Of a stretch of 64,000 nt of DNA, positions 42,720 through 51,568 are shown piece after piece. Numbering within the stretch: the first letter of the stretch is position 1; every line of letters starts with the position of its first letter. The notes below the pieces were generated by a model. That model saw only the letters and a program-made list of their open reading frames with translations, had not been told where the DNA came from and did no database searches. The translations under genes were made by a program, and so were the position numbers. The DNA comes from Hyphomicrobiales bacterium (lineage in GTDB: Bacteria > Pseudomonadota > Alphaproteobacteria > Rhizobiales > Rhizobiaceae): contig UEIJ01000024.1 in the NCBI GenBank assembly GCA_900470195.1, positions 124,001 through 188,000 on the forward strand, in the 5' to 3' direction.

Positions 42720-44042
42720 TCAGCTTGCCTGAGAAAGAGCAGTTTCAGAAACTGCCGGTTTCTGTCTGCGCGGTTTTGACTCACGCAGCCGGTTATAGAG
42801 ATCGAGATGCTCCTTCGCGCAGTCGACAAAATGGACGGGATTGCGGATGGAGCGGTGCAACCTGTCCCAAATGCCCGGTTCGCTCAGAACTTCTGTAAAG
42901 CGGTCAGCCAGATCCTCGGCGCTGCGCACACGAAAATGCAAGCCATCTTCACCATCCCGGATTTTCTCGGCCATGCCGCCAATGTTAGAGCAGATGACCG
43001 GGCGACGATGGTGGAGGGCTTCCTGAATGACGATGGGTGAGTTTTCCCACCAGATCGAGGGCATCACCACCCAGTCGACCGACTGCATGAGACGCGGCAT
43101 TTCAGCATTCTGATAAGCGCCGTAAAACCGTACGCGCGGGCCAGCCTCTTCGATCAGCTTCTGCATGCGTTCCTGAAAGGCGGGGGGCTGCTTTTCAAGA
43201 TTGCCGCCGAAGATCATCAGGCGAGAATCCTCACCCCAGACCTGTTCCGGGACACGGGATATCGCATCGACCAGTACGTCTATGCCCTTGAAGGGATTGA
43301 TCTGCCCGAAAAAGGCAAAGCGATTGCGACGCGGGTTCGGACCGGTCAGTTCACGCGGAGGGGTGACATCGCGGATGGCTATGCCGTTTTCGATGACTTC
43401 CATCTTGTCGGGGTTCACCCCCCATTCAAGATAACGATTGGCGAGAAACTCGCTCGGCGAAACGAAGGCATCGGCCAGATCGAGCATGCCGCGCACAAAG
43501 CGTTCCCGCTTGAGAAAACGCGCTGGCGGTATCTGCGGAAAACAAGCGTGGCAATCGATAGGGGACGCCTCGTTGCAAAGCTTGGACGTGCCAGCTTTGA
43601 CCATCTGTCCGTCATTGTTGCAGATGGACAGGAACTCATGAAACGTCACCAGAACGATGCGGTCCGGCAGCGCCTCGCGGATGGCATAGAGAGTCTCAAG
43701 TCCGAGGCCCAAAACATGATGAAAATGCACGATGTCCGGGTCGAAGTCGCGCACAAAGCGGAGCAGGTCGCGGCGGATTTCATCGGTGTTCTTGTTCGAC
43801 AGGTAGAAATGGTCGTACTCGTCGGCGTGAAACAGGATTTCGTCGCTGGCGCGGCGCATGCTCATCAACGCCGTGGTGCCATGCCGAGGCAGCGGCTGCC
43901 CGGCCCGCGCCAGATAGACCGACTGTACGCCGGGAATGCTGTTCAGGCCCTTGTGCAGATTATAGGAGGCAATCTCCCCGCCGCCCAGCGAGATCGAAGG
44001 GTGGGCGTGCGAGATGACGAGAATACGCAGCTTATCGCTCAT
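42720..44042 (-). CDS. Glycosyltransferase family 4 protein
   Basis: 440 residues, GT-B fold. The N-terminal domain holds SHAHPSISLGGGEIASYNLHKGL, typical of GT4 acceptor domains. The C-terminal donor domain has FAFFGQINPFKGIDVLVDAI and PSIWWENSPIVIQEALHHRRPVICSNIGGMAEKI, which includes the EX7E-type donor-binding element. It transfers an activated sugar to a growing polysaccharide on the cytoplasmic side. It strongly resembles the other GT4 of the operon at 47079-48338, suggesting an old duplication. ATG overlaps the previous stop by 4 bp. Confidence 0.88.
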   Translation of the reverse strand: MSDKLRILVISHAHPSISLGGGEIASYNLHKGLNSIPGVQSVYLARAGQPLPRHGTTALMSMRRASDEILFHADEYDHFYLSNKNTDEIRRDLLRFVRDFDPDIVHFHHVLGLGLETLYAIREALPDRIVLVTFHEFLSICNNDGQMVKAGTSKLCNEASPIDCHACFPQIPPARFLKRERFVRGMLDLADAFVSPSEFLANRYLEWGVNPDKMEVIENGIAIRDVTPPRELTGPNPRRNRFAFFGQINPFKGIDVLVDAISRVPEQVWGEDSRLMIFGGNLEKQPPAFQERMQKLIEEAGPRVRFYGAYQNAEMPRLMQSVDWVVMPSIWWENSPIVIQEALHHRRPVICSNIGGMAEKIRDGEDGLHFRVRSAEDLADRFTEVLSEPGIWDRLHRSIRNPVHFVDCAKEHLDLYNRLRESKPRRQKPAVSETALSQAS

Positions 44043-46288
44043 GCGGGTTCCTCCGCCTGCATCTTGCGCCTTCCAGCGAGAATGGACGACCAGCGGGCGT
44101 CGAAGACTTGCCTGTCGATGCGCTCGATAAGTGCAATGGTCGATGCCCTGTCGGTAACGGATGTGTCGTCAGCTCCCAGCATCTGGGCCGAAGGCAACCA
44201 ATAGGAGCGTAAGCCCGATTGTTTCAGTTTCAATCCGAGATCCAGTCCCTTTTCATGGGTGCCGAGATAACCGCGCGTGAAGCCGCCGACGGAAAACAGG
44301 GCTTCGCGTGGAAGGATGCAGCACTCGAATGTAGCCGTAGCCACTTCCGTCAGGGACATTCCTGAAACAGCATCGAGGGGATAACCGGCATAGCGGCTGA
44401 TCAGCGCCCGGTCTGATTGCGGCCCTGCAACCCAGGTTCCCGCCCAGCGGATTGAATCGTCCTCATAAGCGAGAGTGGGAGACAGAACACAGTCCTTGTG
44501 TGCTTCATAAGCGCTGACGAGTTTGTCCAGCCATCCGGCGCGGCGCGGCAGCAGCGATCCGGCCAGAAATACCACCTGATCCGTTGAGACCGTGCGGGCG
44601 CCGACTTCGAGTGCGTCGTACAGGTCTTCCGACCCCGTGGCGGAAACGAGACGGATGCGCAGGCGGTAGAAATCCGCGAGGCGTCTGATCTGTACGCCGA
44701 CGCGGTCGATGATCTCGGTGGCAGCCGCAATCACGATCGGCGCGATCCGGGTTTCCGGATCGAGTGCGAGAAGCGCCAGCAAAGGTTCGATTTCCTCGAC
44801 GCGCTCATCGATACCGAGGATGATCGCAGGTCCTATCGCATCCTCGAAGGGTCCAAGATCGACCACACCGAAGACTTCCGGCGCTGGACGACTGACGCCG
44901 CGCAGGAGCGGCACAAACTGTTGGTCGACAATATGACGCAAAGCCCAGGCATTGGGGTCAGTCGCGCGGATTTGCCGGACAATAGCCTCGCGGGACGTGA
45001 CGCGGGTAGGCGTCAATGGAAAGAAGGCCCGCCGCCCGTCGCTGATCGCAAGTTCGAGGTAGAATGGCGAGGTGCTGTCTCCGGCGAGTTCCGGCGCGAA
45101 GGCGACGAAGCCGTGAGCGTGACGGCTGGGATCGAGGCCCGCATTGAATGGCGGCTGATTGTCGAATTCGCGGGTAACGTCAGGCCGATCGATACGAGTC
45201 CATGTAGTGTCGATCTGGATTTCGCCGCGATGGCGGCGCAGCTTCACGCTTTCCACATGGCTGTCAGGATCGAGAAGCCAGCCGGAAAGCAGCATGCCGC
45301 TTCCCTCGACACGAAAGACATTGTCCATGCCCATCCGGACAGGAAAGGGAAGGCTGGAGACCGTGTCTGTGCCATCGAAGCGGTTGGCGGCTGAACGCAT
45401 GCGCAACAAAATGTCAGTCGAACTGCGTACCCGAGGCAGTATAGCCCGGATATGACCCGGTGTTTCCCGCGAACCGGACAAGAGCCTGCGGTCATAGACT
45501 TCGGTGAAGCGCCAGCCGCGCCGTCCGCGAAACAGGAGCCGTTCGATGTCGGTCGGTTCCACCGGCTCATTGGCAAGCAGAAGCCCCGCAAATCCGGAAG
45601 CTTCGTCGTTGAGATCAGGCCGCGCAAAAACACTGACAGCGCATTCCGCGAGCGAAGGATTTTTGCCGCTGATCAACAGCCGGGTGACGGCAGGCGTCAG
45701 GTCCTGCGCCCAGCCCTGAACGAAAATCTCGCCTTCATCGCTGCCGCCGATGAGTTCGATGCAGCCGTCGGATCGAGCTCCCGCTTGCAACAGAACGGTA
45801 ATAGCCGAAAGTTTCTTTCGGCTGATGGGACCGGAGATCAGACCTTCCACCAGCTCATCGATGACGCCCGGCAGGCTCGGTCCGGAAAGATCGCCGATCA
45901 TGGCAACAAAATCAGCGATGGAAGCGGAGCGCGACGCGAAATTGTAGCGAGCGACCTTCGCCCGATGCTGGAACATGATCGTCTTCAACATGCCCCGGCG
46001 CAGAGCAGCGGTTGGCACGATGGCGACAAAGCCGTGCGTTCCGGCCGGCGAAGGCTCTTTGAGCGGCCATGTGATCAGGCTTGTCTTTACGCTCATGGCA
46101 GGATCGCCGTTGAGAAAGGCCGTTACCTGATCGTTTGTGGCACTGCCGATGCCGAGCACCAGAACCAGCGTGTCTTCGATCACGCTGCCGACGACCATTT
46201 CGCCTTCCATCATCATGGGAGGACGATCCGGCGACCAGGCCGTTCTTGCGGCGGGCTGTTGAGCGACAGGTCTTTCGTCTTGCGCCAT
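44039..46288 (-). CDS. Large protein with degenerate GT2-like domain and two GW-type modules
   Basis: 749 residues; unusual. Residues ~175-240 and ~320-400 each contain a GW-x-x-D module (GWAQDL at 192-197, GWLLDP at 336-341) like that of the neighbouring 255-residue protein. Residues ~480-710 align by eye with the GT2 domain of the 753-residue protein at 49174-51435 (VVFLAGSLLPRRAGWLDKL, FSVGGFTRGYLGTHEKGLDLGLKLKQSGL). The metal-binding NSD has become AGS (576-578), the catalytic YEDSDL has become HEKGLD (678-683), and the C-terminal His is gone, so it is probably a catalytically dead partner or scaffold. It is 12 bp from the TM protein gene. Confidence 0.75.
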   Translation of the reverse strand: MAQDERPVAQQPAARTAWSPDRPPMMMEGEMVVGSVIEDTLVLVLGIGSATNDQVTAFLNGDPAMSVKTSLITWPLKEPSPAGTHGFVAIVPTAALRRGMLKTIMFQHRAKVARYNFASRSASIADFVAMIGDLSGPSLPGVIDELVEGLISGPISRKKLSAITVLLQAGARSDGCIELIGGSDEGEIFVQGWAQDLTPAVTRLLISGKNPSLAECAVSVFARPDLNDEASGFAGLLLANEPVEPTDIERLLFRGRRGWRFTEVYDRRLLSGSRETPGHIRAILPRVRSSTDILLRMRSAANRFDGTDTVSSLPFPVRMGMDNVFRVEGSGMLLSGWLLDPDSHVESVKLRRHRGEIQIDTTWTRIDRPDVTREFDNQPPFNAGLDPSRHAHGFVAFAPELAGDSTSPFYLELAISDGRRAFFPLTPTRVTSREAIVRQIRATDPNAWALRHIVDQQFVPLLRGVSRPAPEVFGVVDLGPFEDAIGPAIILGIDERVEEIEPLLALLALDPETRIAPIVIAAATEIIDRVGVQIRRLADFYRLRIRLVSATGSEDLYDALEVGARTVSTDQVVFLAGSLLPRRAGWLDKLVSAYEAHKDCVLSPTLAYEDDSIRWAGTWVAGPQSDRALISRYAGYPLDAVSGMSLTEVATATFECCILPREALFSVGGFTRGYLGTHEKGLDLGLKLKQSGLRSYWLPSAQMLGADDTSVTDRASTIALIERIDRQVFDARWSSILAGRRKMQAEEPA

Positions 46289-46300
46289 GGGGATGTTTCC

Positions 46301-47068
46301 TCAGGGCATGACCGCGAGCGTCAGAAGCGCACCGGCAACGAAACCTGCCATCACGAACATCAGCATGAACAGAAGTTTGATGTCGCCGCTGCTGCGCTTG
46401 CGCACATCTTCCATGCGCTGTTCAAGCCCCGCAACGACGCCATCCATGCGCATGATGTGCACATCAAGTTCGGTCATGCGTTGATGAAGATCGGTGCGCA
46501 GACCATCGACGGAGCTGGCGATATCGAGAAGTTCCGCGGGGGCGGCATTACCGGATGCATCCAGCGTCGGCGCGACGCGCTGGAGAGAACGCTGATTGAC
46601 CTGCAACTGGCGTTGCGCCGCCATCAGCATGTCGAGCTTGTCCAGAATGCGCGTCATTGGCGCGGCGATCAGCGCTTCCGCAGCCTGTTCGTCGGGCTTC
46701 GGCACGCGCAGTTTCTGCTCGGTGCCAGCGGCATTGGCCGCGACGACGACGAGTTCGCCAGCACGGGCGGCGGCGAATTGCGGCAGCATCACTTCAAATG
46801 CGTGCTTGCCGTCGCCGATGCCGTTGCGCTTGAGGTCGGGGCGATCCTTGTCGGCAGGCGCTTCCGCGATAGGCTTGTCGTCAAGCAGAACGCGGATCAG
46901 AAGCCGTTCGGTGGGAAAGGCTGGATCGAAGGCCCAGCCATAGAGACGGCCTTCCTCAATGGCGTCAACGCGTCCTTTCATGGCTTCGGTCCTTTGAGGC
47001 CCGGCGGCATTGGGCGCTGCTGCCTGTTTTGCTTCCCCCTCGGATGGAACTTTGGTCGCGATGTTCAT
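46301..47068 (-). CDS. Membrane-anchored coiled-coil protein with GW-x-x-D-P module
   Basis: 255 residues. Residues ~30-125 form a compact module (GRVDAIEEGRLYGWAFDP, then LIRVLLDDKPIAEAPADKDRPDL and GIGDGKHAFEVMLP) that I associate with glycan-related proteins of alphaproteobacteria but cannot name. Residues ~135-225 look helical or coiled-coil, and the last ~24 residues are one transmembrane helix (LLFMLMFVMAGFVAGALLTLAVM), so it is tail-anchored in the inner membrane with the module in the cytoplasm. It could dock the glycosyltransferases encoded around it. Function is inference only. Confidence 0.72.
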   Translation of the reverse strand: MNIATKVPSEGEAKQAAAPNAAGPQRTEAMKGRVDAIEEGRLYGWAFDPAFPTERLLIRVLLDDKPIAEAPADKDRPDLKRNGIGDGKHAFEVMLPQFAAARAGELVVVAANAAGTEQKLRVPKPDEQAAEALIAAPMTRILDKLDMLMAAQRQLQVNQRSLQRVAPTLDASGNAAPAELLDIASSVDGLRTDLHQRMTELDVHIMRMDGVVAGLEQRMEDVRKRSSGDIKLLFMLMFVMAGFVAGALLTLAVMP

Positions 47069-47078
47069 GATTTACCTC

Positions 47079-48338
47079 TTATGCTGCCTCGACCCGCGCG
47101 ATACGCAATGTCCCGATCAGATCGAGATAGCGCGCTGCCGTGGTGTCGATGGTGTCCGGATGGCGCGCATTCTCACTGAGCGACTGGCGCAGATCCGGGT
47201 TTTCCGCCATTCGGCGCATCGCCTGGGCGAGCGCGAGCGGATCGTTCGGCGGAACGGTGAGGCCGTTGACCTCATGTTCAATCATTTCGGCCATTCCACC
47301 GATATTGCTGCATATAACGGGACGGTTCTGTCCCTGTGCTTCCTGAATGACGAGAGGCGCATTTTCCCACCAGATCGACGGCATGATTGCACAGTCGACG
47401 GTATGGATCAGTTGGGCGATGTCATCGCGTCGATAAGCTCCCCGGCGTTGGACGAAAGGATACGTCTCGGCAAAGAGCCGCTCGATTTCGCTGACAAAGC
47501 TTTCGCTTTGAAACGGCGCTGCGCCATGTACGCGCAGTTCGAAATCGAAACCCTCTGAGATGAGCTGCTGTGCTGCTTCCAGCAGGACCGTTGCGCCCTT
47601 CCACGGATTGAGGTTTCCGAAATAGCCGAAAACCGGTTTGCTGCGCTCAACTTGCCTTGTTTCGAGGGAAGGGCGCTGTGGTTGACCATTGGGAATGACG
47701 CTGATCAGTTCTTCCGCAAGGCCCCATTCGATATAACGCTGTTTGAGGAACTCGCTCGGTGAAACGAACGCATCGACAGCGCTCAAGAGCGATTTGATAT
47801 GCCGTTCGCGCAGCACGAACTTATCCAGCGCAATGTCCTTGAAACAGGCATGGCAGCGGTCGGGACTTGCACCATGGCATAGTTCCTTGCCGGTGGTGCG
47901 GACCATCAATCCATCATGGTGGCAGATGGGATAATAATCGTGCAGGGTCAGGACGATACGGCAGTCTGGCAGCGTGCGGCGCACGATATGCGGGAATTCG
48001 GCGCCAAGCAAAAGCAGGTGATGCAGATGGACGACATCGGGTCGGAAGTCCTGCAACAGTTCGACAATGTCGGGAACAATCCCGTAAAGGTCGATCTGGC
48101 TCATATAGAAGCGGTCGAAATGACCGGACCAGAGCAGGATTTCATCGCCGCCATTGCCAATGCTCTGGAAGCTTGTTCCGGGGCGGGCTTCGCGGTGCAC
48201 CTTGTTGGTGGCGCCCATGAACATGGCTTCGCAACCGGCACGTTGATAGGCGCGAAACAGGTCATGCGCGAAAATTTCCGTTCCGCCAGGATGAAGTGAC
48301 GGATGGTTATGGGCCGCTATGAGGACACGCTGAGCCAT
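47079..48338 (-). CDS. Glycosyltransferase family 4 protein
   Basis: 419 residues, GT-B fold, paralogous to the GT4 at 42720-44042 (shared AAHNHPSLHPGGTEIFAHDLF-type start, YPICHHDGLMVRT, FVSPSEFLKQRYIEWG, and the same PSIWWENAPLVIQEAQGQNRPVICSNIGGMAEMI donor element). KPVFGYFGNLNPWKGATVLLEAA marks the second domain. It should add one sugar to the same exopolysaccharide as its twin. Its ATG overlaps the methyltransferase stop by one base (TGATG). Confidence 0.88.
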   Translation of the reverse strand: MAQRVLIAAHNHPSLHPGGTEIFAHDLFRAYQRAGCEAMFMGATNKVHREARPGTSFQSIGNGGDEILLWSGHFDRFYMSQIDLYGIVPDIVELLQDFRPDVVHLHHLLLLGAEFPHIVRRTLPDCRIVLTLHDYYPICHHDGLMVRTTGKELCHGASPDRCHACFKDIALDKFVLRERHIKSLLSAVDAFVSPSEFLKQRYIEWGLAEELISVIPNGQPQRPSLETRQVERSKPVFGYFGNLNPWKGATVLLEAAQQLISEGFDFELRVHGAAPFQSESFVSEIERLFAETYPFVQRRGAYRRDDIAQLIHTVDCAIMPSIWWENAPLVIQEAQGQNRPVICSNIGGMAEMIEHEVNGLTVPPNDPLALAQAMRRMAENPDLRQSLSENARHPDTIDTTAARYLDLIGTLRIARVEAA

Positions 48339-49177
48339 CAGACGGCACCCCGTGCGGCGATGAAAATATCCTGATAGTGATCCGCCTCGATCCCGCGCCA
48401 GTGGCCGAAGGATTTTGTTTCGAGCGTCAGTTTTGCACCGGCGAGGACGCGATCCAGAAAACCGTTTTCAAATCCCACGGCCGCAAGCGGCGGCAGTTCT
48501 GGTACAAACCAGCACGGTCCGCTGCCGCGGCGTTCAAATGCAAGCCGCTTGTCGCGTTTGCCGAGACGGTCGCGGGCGGCCACATCGTCCACGACGAATG
48601 CCGTCATGAACAGTTTTCCGCCGGGAGCAAGCACACGGGACACCTGATCCAGATAGGTTTTGACTTCGTCGGACGGCAGATGGGTCACCACCGATGTCAT
48701 GATGACGAAGTCGAAACTCTCGTCCGCAAATGGCAGGTTGAGGGTGAGCCCATTCACCGTGCCCTTGGGATTGTAGAGGTCATGGGCGATATCAATATGG
48801 CGGAACTCGAAGTTCGGGTAGCGCGACGTGATATTCTGCCGGCACCAGTTCACGCCGCCCGCCACGGGATCAATGCCGGAGTAGCGGGCTTTTGCCGGGT
48901 CCAGATATTGTGTCAGCGGCATCGCCATGCGGCCGATGCCGGAACCGATATCGAGCACGCGAGCGTCGGGCCGAAGGCCGCCCTTGCGAATGAAATGCCC
49001 GAGAAACTCTCCGCCGACCGCGCGATAATCGCCATCGCCGACGAACACGCTGTTCGGATCGGGCGAGGGCAAGAAACGGTTTTTCAATACCGACTGCATC
49101 AACCAGTCGATCTGCGCATCCGGTATTGCTGGTTTGGCTTCAGGCTCTGGCTGTTTCAGCACTACCACGTCCGTCAA
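48338..49177 (-). CDS. Class I SAM-dependent methyltransferase
   Basis: 279 residues. Motif I ARVLDIGSGIGRMAMPL lies around residues 81-97 and the acidic YSGIDPVAGGVNWC (SAM ribose) follows; NLPFADESFDFVIMTSVVTHLPSDEVKTYLDQVSRVLAPGGKLFMTAF completes the Methyltransf_25/11 core. It probably O-methylates a sugar of the polysaccharide or caps the chain. The start is a TTG at 49177 overlapping the previous TGA (TTGA) with AAAGGAG seven bases upstream, a convincing non-ATG start. Confidence 0.85.
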   Translation of the reverse strand: MTDVVVLKQPEPEAKPAIPDAQIDWLMQSVLKNRFLPSPDPNSVFVGDGDYRAVGGEFLGHFIRKGGLRPDARVLDIGSGIGRMAMPLTQYLDPAKARYSGIDPVAGGVNWCRQNITSRYPNFEFRHIDIAHDLYNPKGTVNGLTLNLPFADESFDFVIMTSVVTHLPSDEVKTYLDQVSRVLAPGGKLFMTAFVVDDVAARDRLGKRDKRLAFERRGSGPCWFVPELPPLAAVGFENGFLDRVLAGAKLTLETKSFGHWRGIEADHYQDIFIAARGAV

Positions 49178-51435
49178 GCGGCGCTCCTTTCAGATTTGGT
49201 CATGATCACATTGGACAGATCGGCAGTGCCTTCCTGTTCCTGTGGCAGGACCATCAATTCATTAATGTCATCATCCCAGCGTTGGGTGTGCAGCCAGGAA
49301 TTATATTGGCTGGCGAGGCCGCGCATGTAATCCGCGCTACGGCGGATCGAGCGGCGCTCAAAATGGTAAAGCGCGACGGAAGGCTCATAGAATATCTGGA
49401 AGCCGAGTTGCCTGATTTTCAGGCAAAGATCGCTGTCCTCATAGTCGCCGATGACATAATCTTCAGTGTAACCGCCGACGAGATCGAAGATATCCTTGCG
49501 GGTTATGAGGCAGGCGCCAGTGACGCCCGGCACTTCACGTGGTCGAAGTGCTGGCGGATAGTTGCCCGGCATACCCTTGTAATAGTGGTGATTGAGCCAA
49601 ATCCCTTGACGGTCACGTGCGAAATAAAGCCCCGCATGTTGAAGCGAGCCATCCTCGAACAGAAGGCGAGGGCCGATTGCTCCGAGCTTGGGCTGATCGA
49701 ACAATGGCTGGATCAACTGCTGCAACCAGCCATGTTGTGCAGGAACGACATCGGAATTCAACATCACGATGGTTGTTCCGGTGGCGATGCTGGCACCCGC
49801 ATTGCAGGCACGCGCATAGCCGCCATTGCGGTTCATGACTGCCAGCTTGAACGGCATATCGTGCAGGATGTGCAATCCACCCAGCATGTGTTCCGTGTCG
49901 TCCTGAATTTCAGGAGAATCCAGCACGAAGATGAACTCTGCATTCTCCACCAGCCATGGGTCTGTCGCCATGGATGAAAACTGGAAACGCAGGAAATCAA
50001 GGTTGCGATAGAGTGGAATAACGATGGATGCGAGCGGGGAAGCAGGCGTCATCCCGTAATCCTTCACCTCGGATATCCGCACTGTTGCAGCGAGTTTTTT
50101 CTCAACTTCGGTAAGGGCCGGTCCGAGAATACGGGAAAAGACGTGCGGCCTTGCCTGTTGCGGCGGCACGGATCGCAAAATGCGATTGCGCTGCGCCGAT
50201 GGCTCGAAAGGCTGGGGTGCGGGCACCAGAGGCGCGGTCGCGCCGGAAGCAAGGCGCAACTGGAAACGTGGCTGCAGGAGGGGGCCAATATTCTGCACGG
50301 AAGGAAGCCAGGCGACGAAACCCGTCACATCCTGCTGGGGCGCATCTTCGCGCTTGGCCACCTTGCCGGGAAATTTGTGGAAGTTCGGCTTCAGCGACAA
50401 CGCGCTTCCGTTCTCCGGGAGATATTCGATATCCGCAAGCATGGCGGCGGGATCATGCATCCATCCGCCCACGATCAACCCGCCATCGAGCGCCAGAGCG
50501 AGATCGATTTCAGCGGCCGGATGGGTGGCAGACTGTGCAATCTGGCGGACAGGCAGCGGCGTGCGCGTTTGCAAATCAATGGCGACTGCCGCACCCGCAG
50601 GACTTAGCTTGCCGAGCTGGCGAACAAGAAACTCCCGCAATGCGCCGTTTCCCTGCCATTTGGTCCACCATTGGGCAAAATCCGTTTGTTCGCTTGTGGT
50701 GGACGCAAGCTTGCGAACTGCAACGCCCTTCTGACCGGTGAGCACCAGCAGCAGCGATGACGGCAGGTCTTGCGCTGCTTCCAGCAGAAGATGGCATGGC
50801 TGCCAGGCACTGCGCGCCTGCTTGCCCACTACGAAGCGTGGTGGAATGACCATGACACCGCCGGATGTGATGCCATAGATAGCCGAAATCTCGCCCAGCA
50901 TCGGGTCGATCGCTGTTTCAAGGAGATGGTGTCCCTGAACCGGTTCGCCGCAATGCTGGGCTTCGCGCGGTTCCGGCGTCAACGCGAAAGTCAGGTCACG
51001 CACGAGGGATGCGAAAGTCTGGTTTCGCGAGAGCCGGAAAGTGCTGCGCCACGTGGTCAGGATAGTGGTAAGAAGCTTGATATGTCCGGGGAGCGTCAGA
51101 TCGCCTACGGCATATTCGACATCGAAAGGGGCGAGTTCCCTTGCCGGATAGACGATCGCTTGCGCCGTCGGACCGAGAGACCCTGCCGAGAGCGAAAGTT
51201 CGGCGGGTTCACTGCCGGTACGCATGGCCCAGAACACGCGCAGGCCGCCATTTTCGAGCGGAACGCTGACGCTCAGCAACGGGACCGGCTGAACCGGCAT
51301 TTCAAATGTGCATTTGGTGGTCGTGCGAGCCGGGCCTGGAATATCCCAGATGACCACAGCCACATCGGCGCAAAGACGGCAAATGGAGAGGTTCTCGGTT
51401 TTGCTTTCAATGTCCGCCGAATGGTCGAGGTTCAA
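49174..51435 (-). CDS. Large glycosyltransferase family 2 protein with N-terminal extension
   Basis: 753 residues. The first ~450 residues contain an unrecognised N-terminal domain and a GW-x-x-D-P module at 324-329 (GGWMHDP). From 465 on there is a complete GT2 domain: ASIVIPLYRNLDFLRF, the LNSDVVP metal motif (NSD 560-562), GVTGACLITRKDIFDLVGG, the catalytic GDYEDSDLCLKIRQLG (663-676) and the conserved ALYHFE His (691). It is an active-looking processive or chain-extending transferase. First gene of the seven-gene leftward operon; two terminator-like hairpins separate it from the RTX gene. Similar in layout to the degenerate 749-residue protein. Confidence 0.82.
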   Translation of the reverse strand: MNLDHSADIESKTENLSICRLCADVAVVIWDIPGPARTTTKCTFEMPVQPVPLLSVSVPLENGGLRVFWAMRTGSEPAELSLSAGSLGPTAQAIVYPARELAPFDVEYAVGDLTLPGHIKLLTTILTTWRSTFRLSRNQTFASLVRDLTFALTPEPREAQHCGEPVQGHHLLETAIDPMLGEISAIYGITSGGVMVIPPRFVVGKQARSAWQPCHLLLEAAQDLPSSLLLVLTGQKGVAVRKLASTTSEQTDFAQWWTKWQGNGALREFLVRQLGKLSPAGAAVAIDLQTRTPLPVRQIAQSATHPAAEIDLALALDGGLIVGGWMHDPAAMLADIEYLPENGSALSLKPNFHKFPGKVAKREDAPQQDVTGFVAWLPSVQNIGPLLQPRFQLRLASGATAPLVPAPQPFEPSAQRNRILRSVPPQQARPHVFSRILGPALTEVEKKLAATVRISEVKDYGMTPASPLASIVIPLYRNLDFLRFQFSSMATDPWLVENAEFIFVLDSPEIQDDTEHMLGGLHILHDMPFKLAVMNRNGGYARACNAGASIATGTTIVMLNSDVVPAQHGWLQQLIQPLFDQPKLGAIGPRLLFEDGSLQHAGLYFARDRQGIWLNHHYYKGMPGNYPPALRPREVPGVTGACLITRKDIFDLVGGYTEDYVIGDYEDSDLCLKIRQLGFQIFYEPSVALYHFERRSIRRSADYMRGLASQYNSWLHTQRWDDDINELMVLPQEQEGTADLSNVIMTKSERSAA

Positions 51436-51486
51436 TGTGTGGCCCTTTCATTCTTGCAGAAAAGTTCAGCTTGCAGGAGGTCCGGA

Positions 51487-51552
51487 CACCCAACGGGGAA
51501 GTTGGGTATCCGGCGAAGTCGAAACGTGCCCGGCGGGAGGATTGCCGGGCAC
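51487..51552 (-). terminator. Tandem terminator-like hairpins downstream of the RTX gene
   Basis: Read leftward: first GTGCCCGGC / GCCGGGCAC (51526-51534 with 51544-51552), 17 bp after the RTX stop and followed by GTTTCG, then a CCCAAC/GTTGGG stem within 51487-51509. They likely limit transcription from the RTX gene into the glycosyltransferase operon, which starts 52 bp further on. Confidence 0.65.
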
Positions 51553-51568
51553 GCTCTCAATTGTTCAA

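Noticed and set aside
45452-47179. A 575-codon rightward open frame across the boundary of two leftward genes
   Set aside because: It runs opposite the degenerate transferase gene and the membrane-anchored coiled-coil gene, has no recognisable domain and no ribosome site; both leftward genes have coherent domain structure and good ribosome sites.
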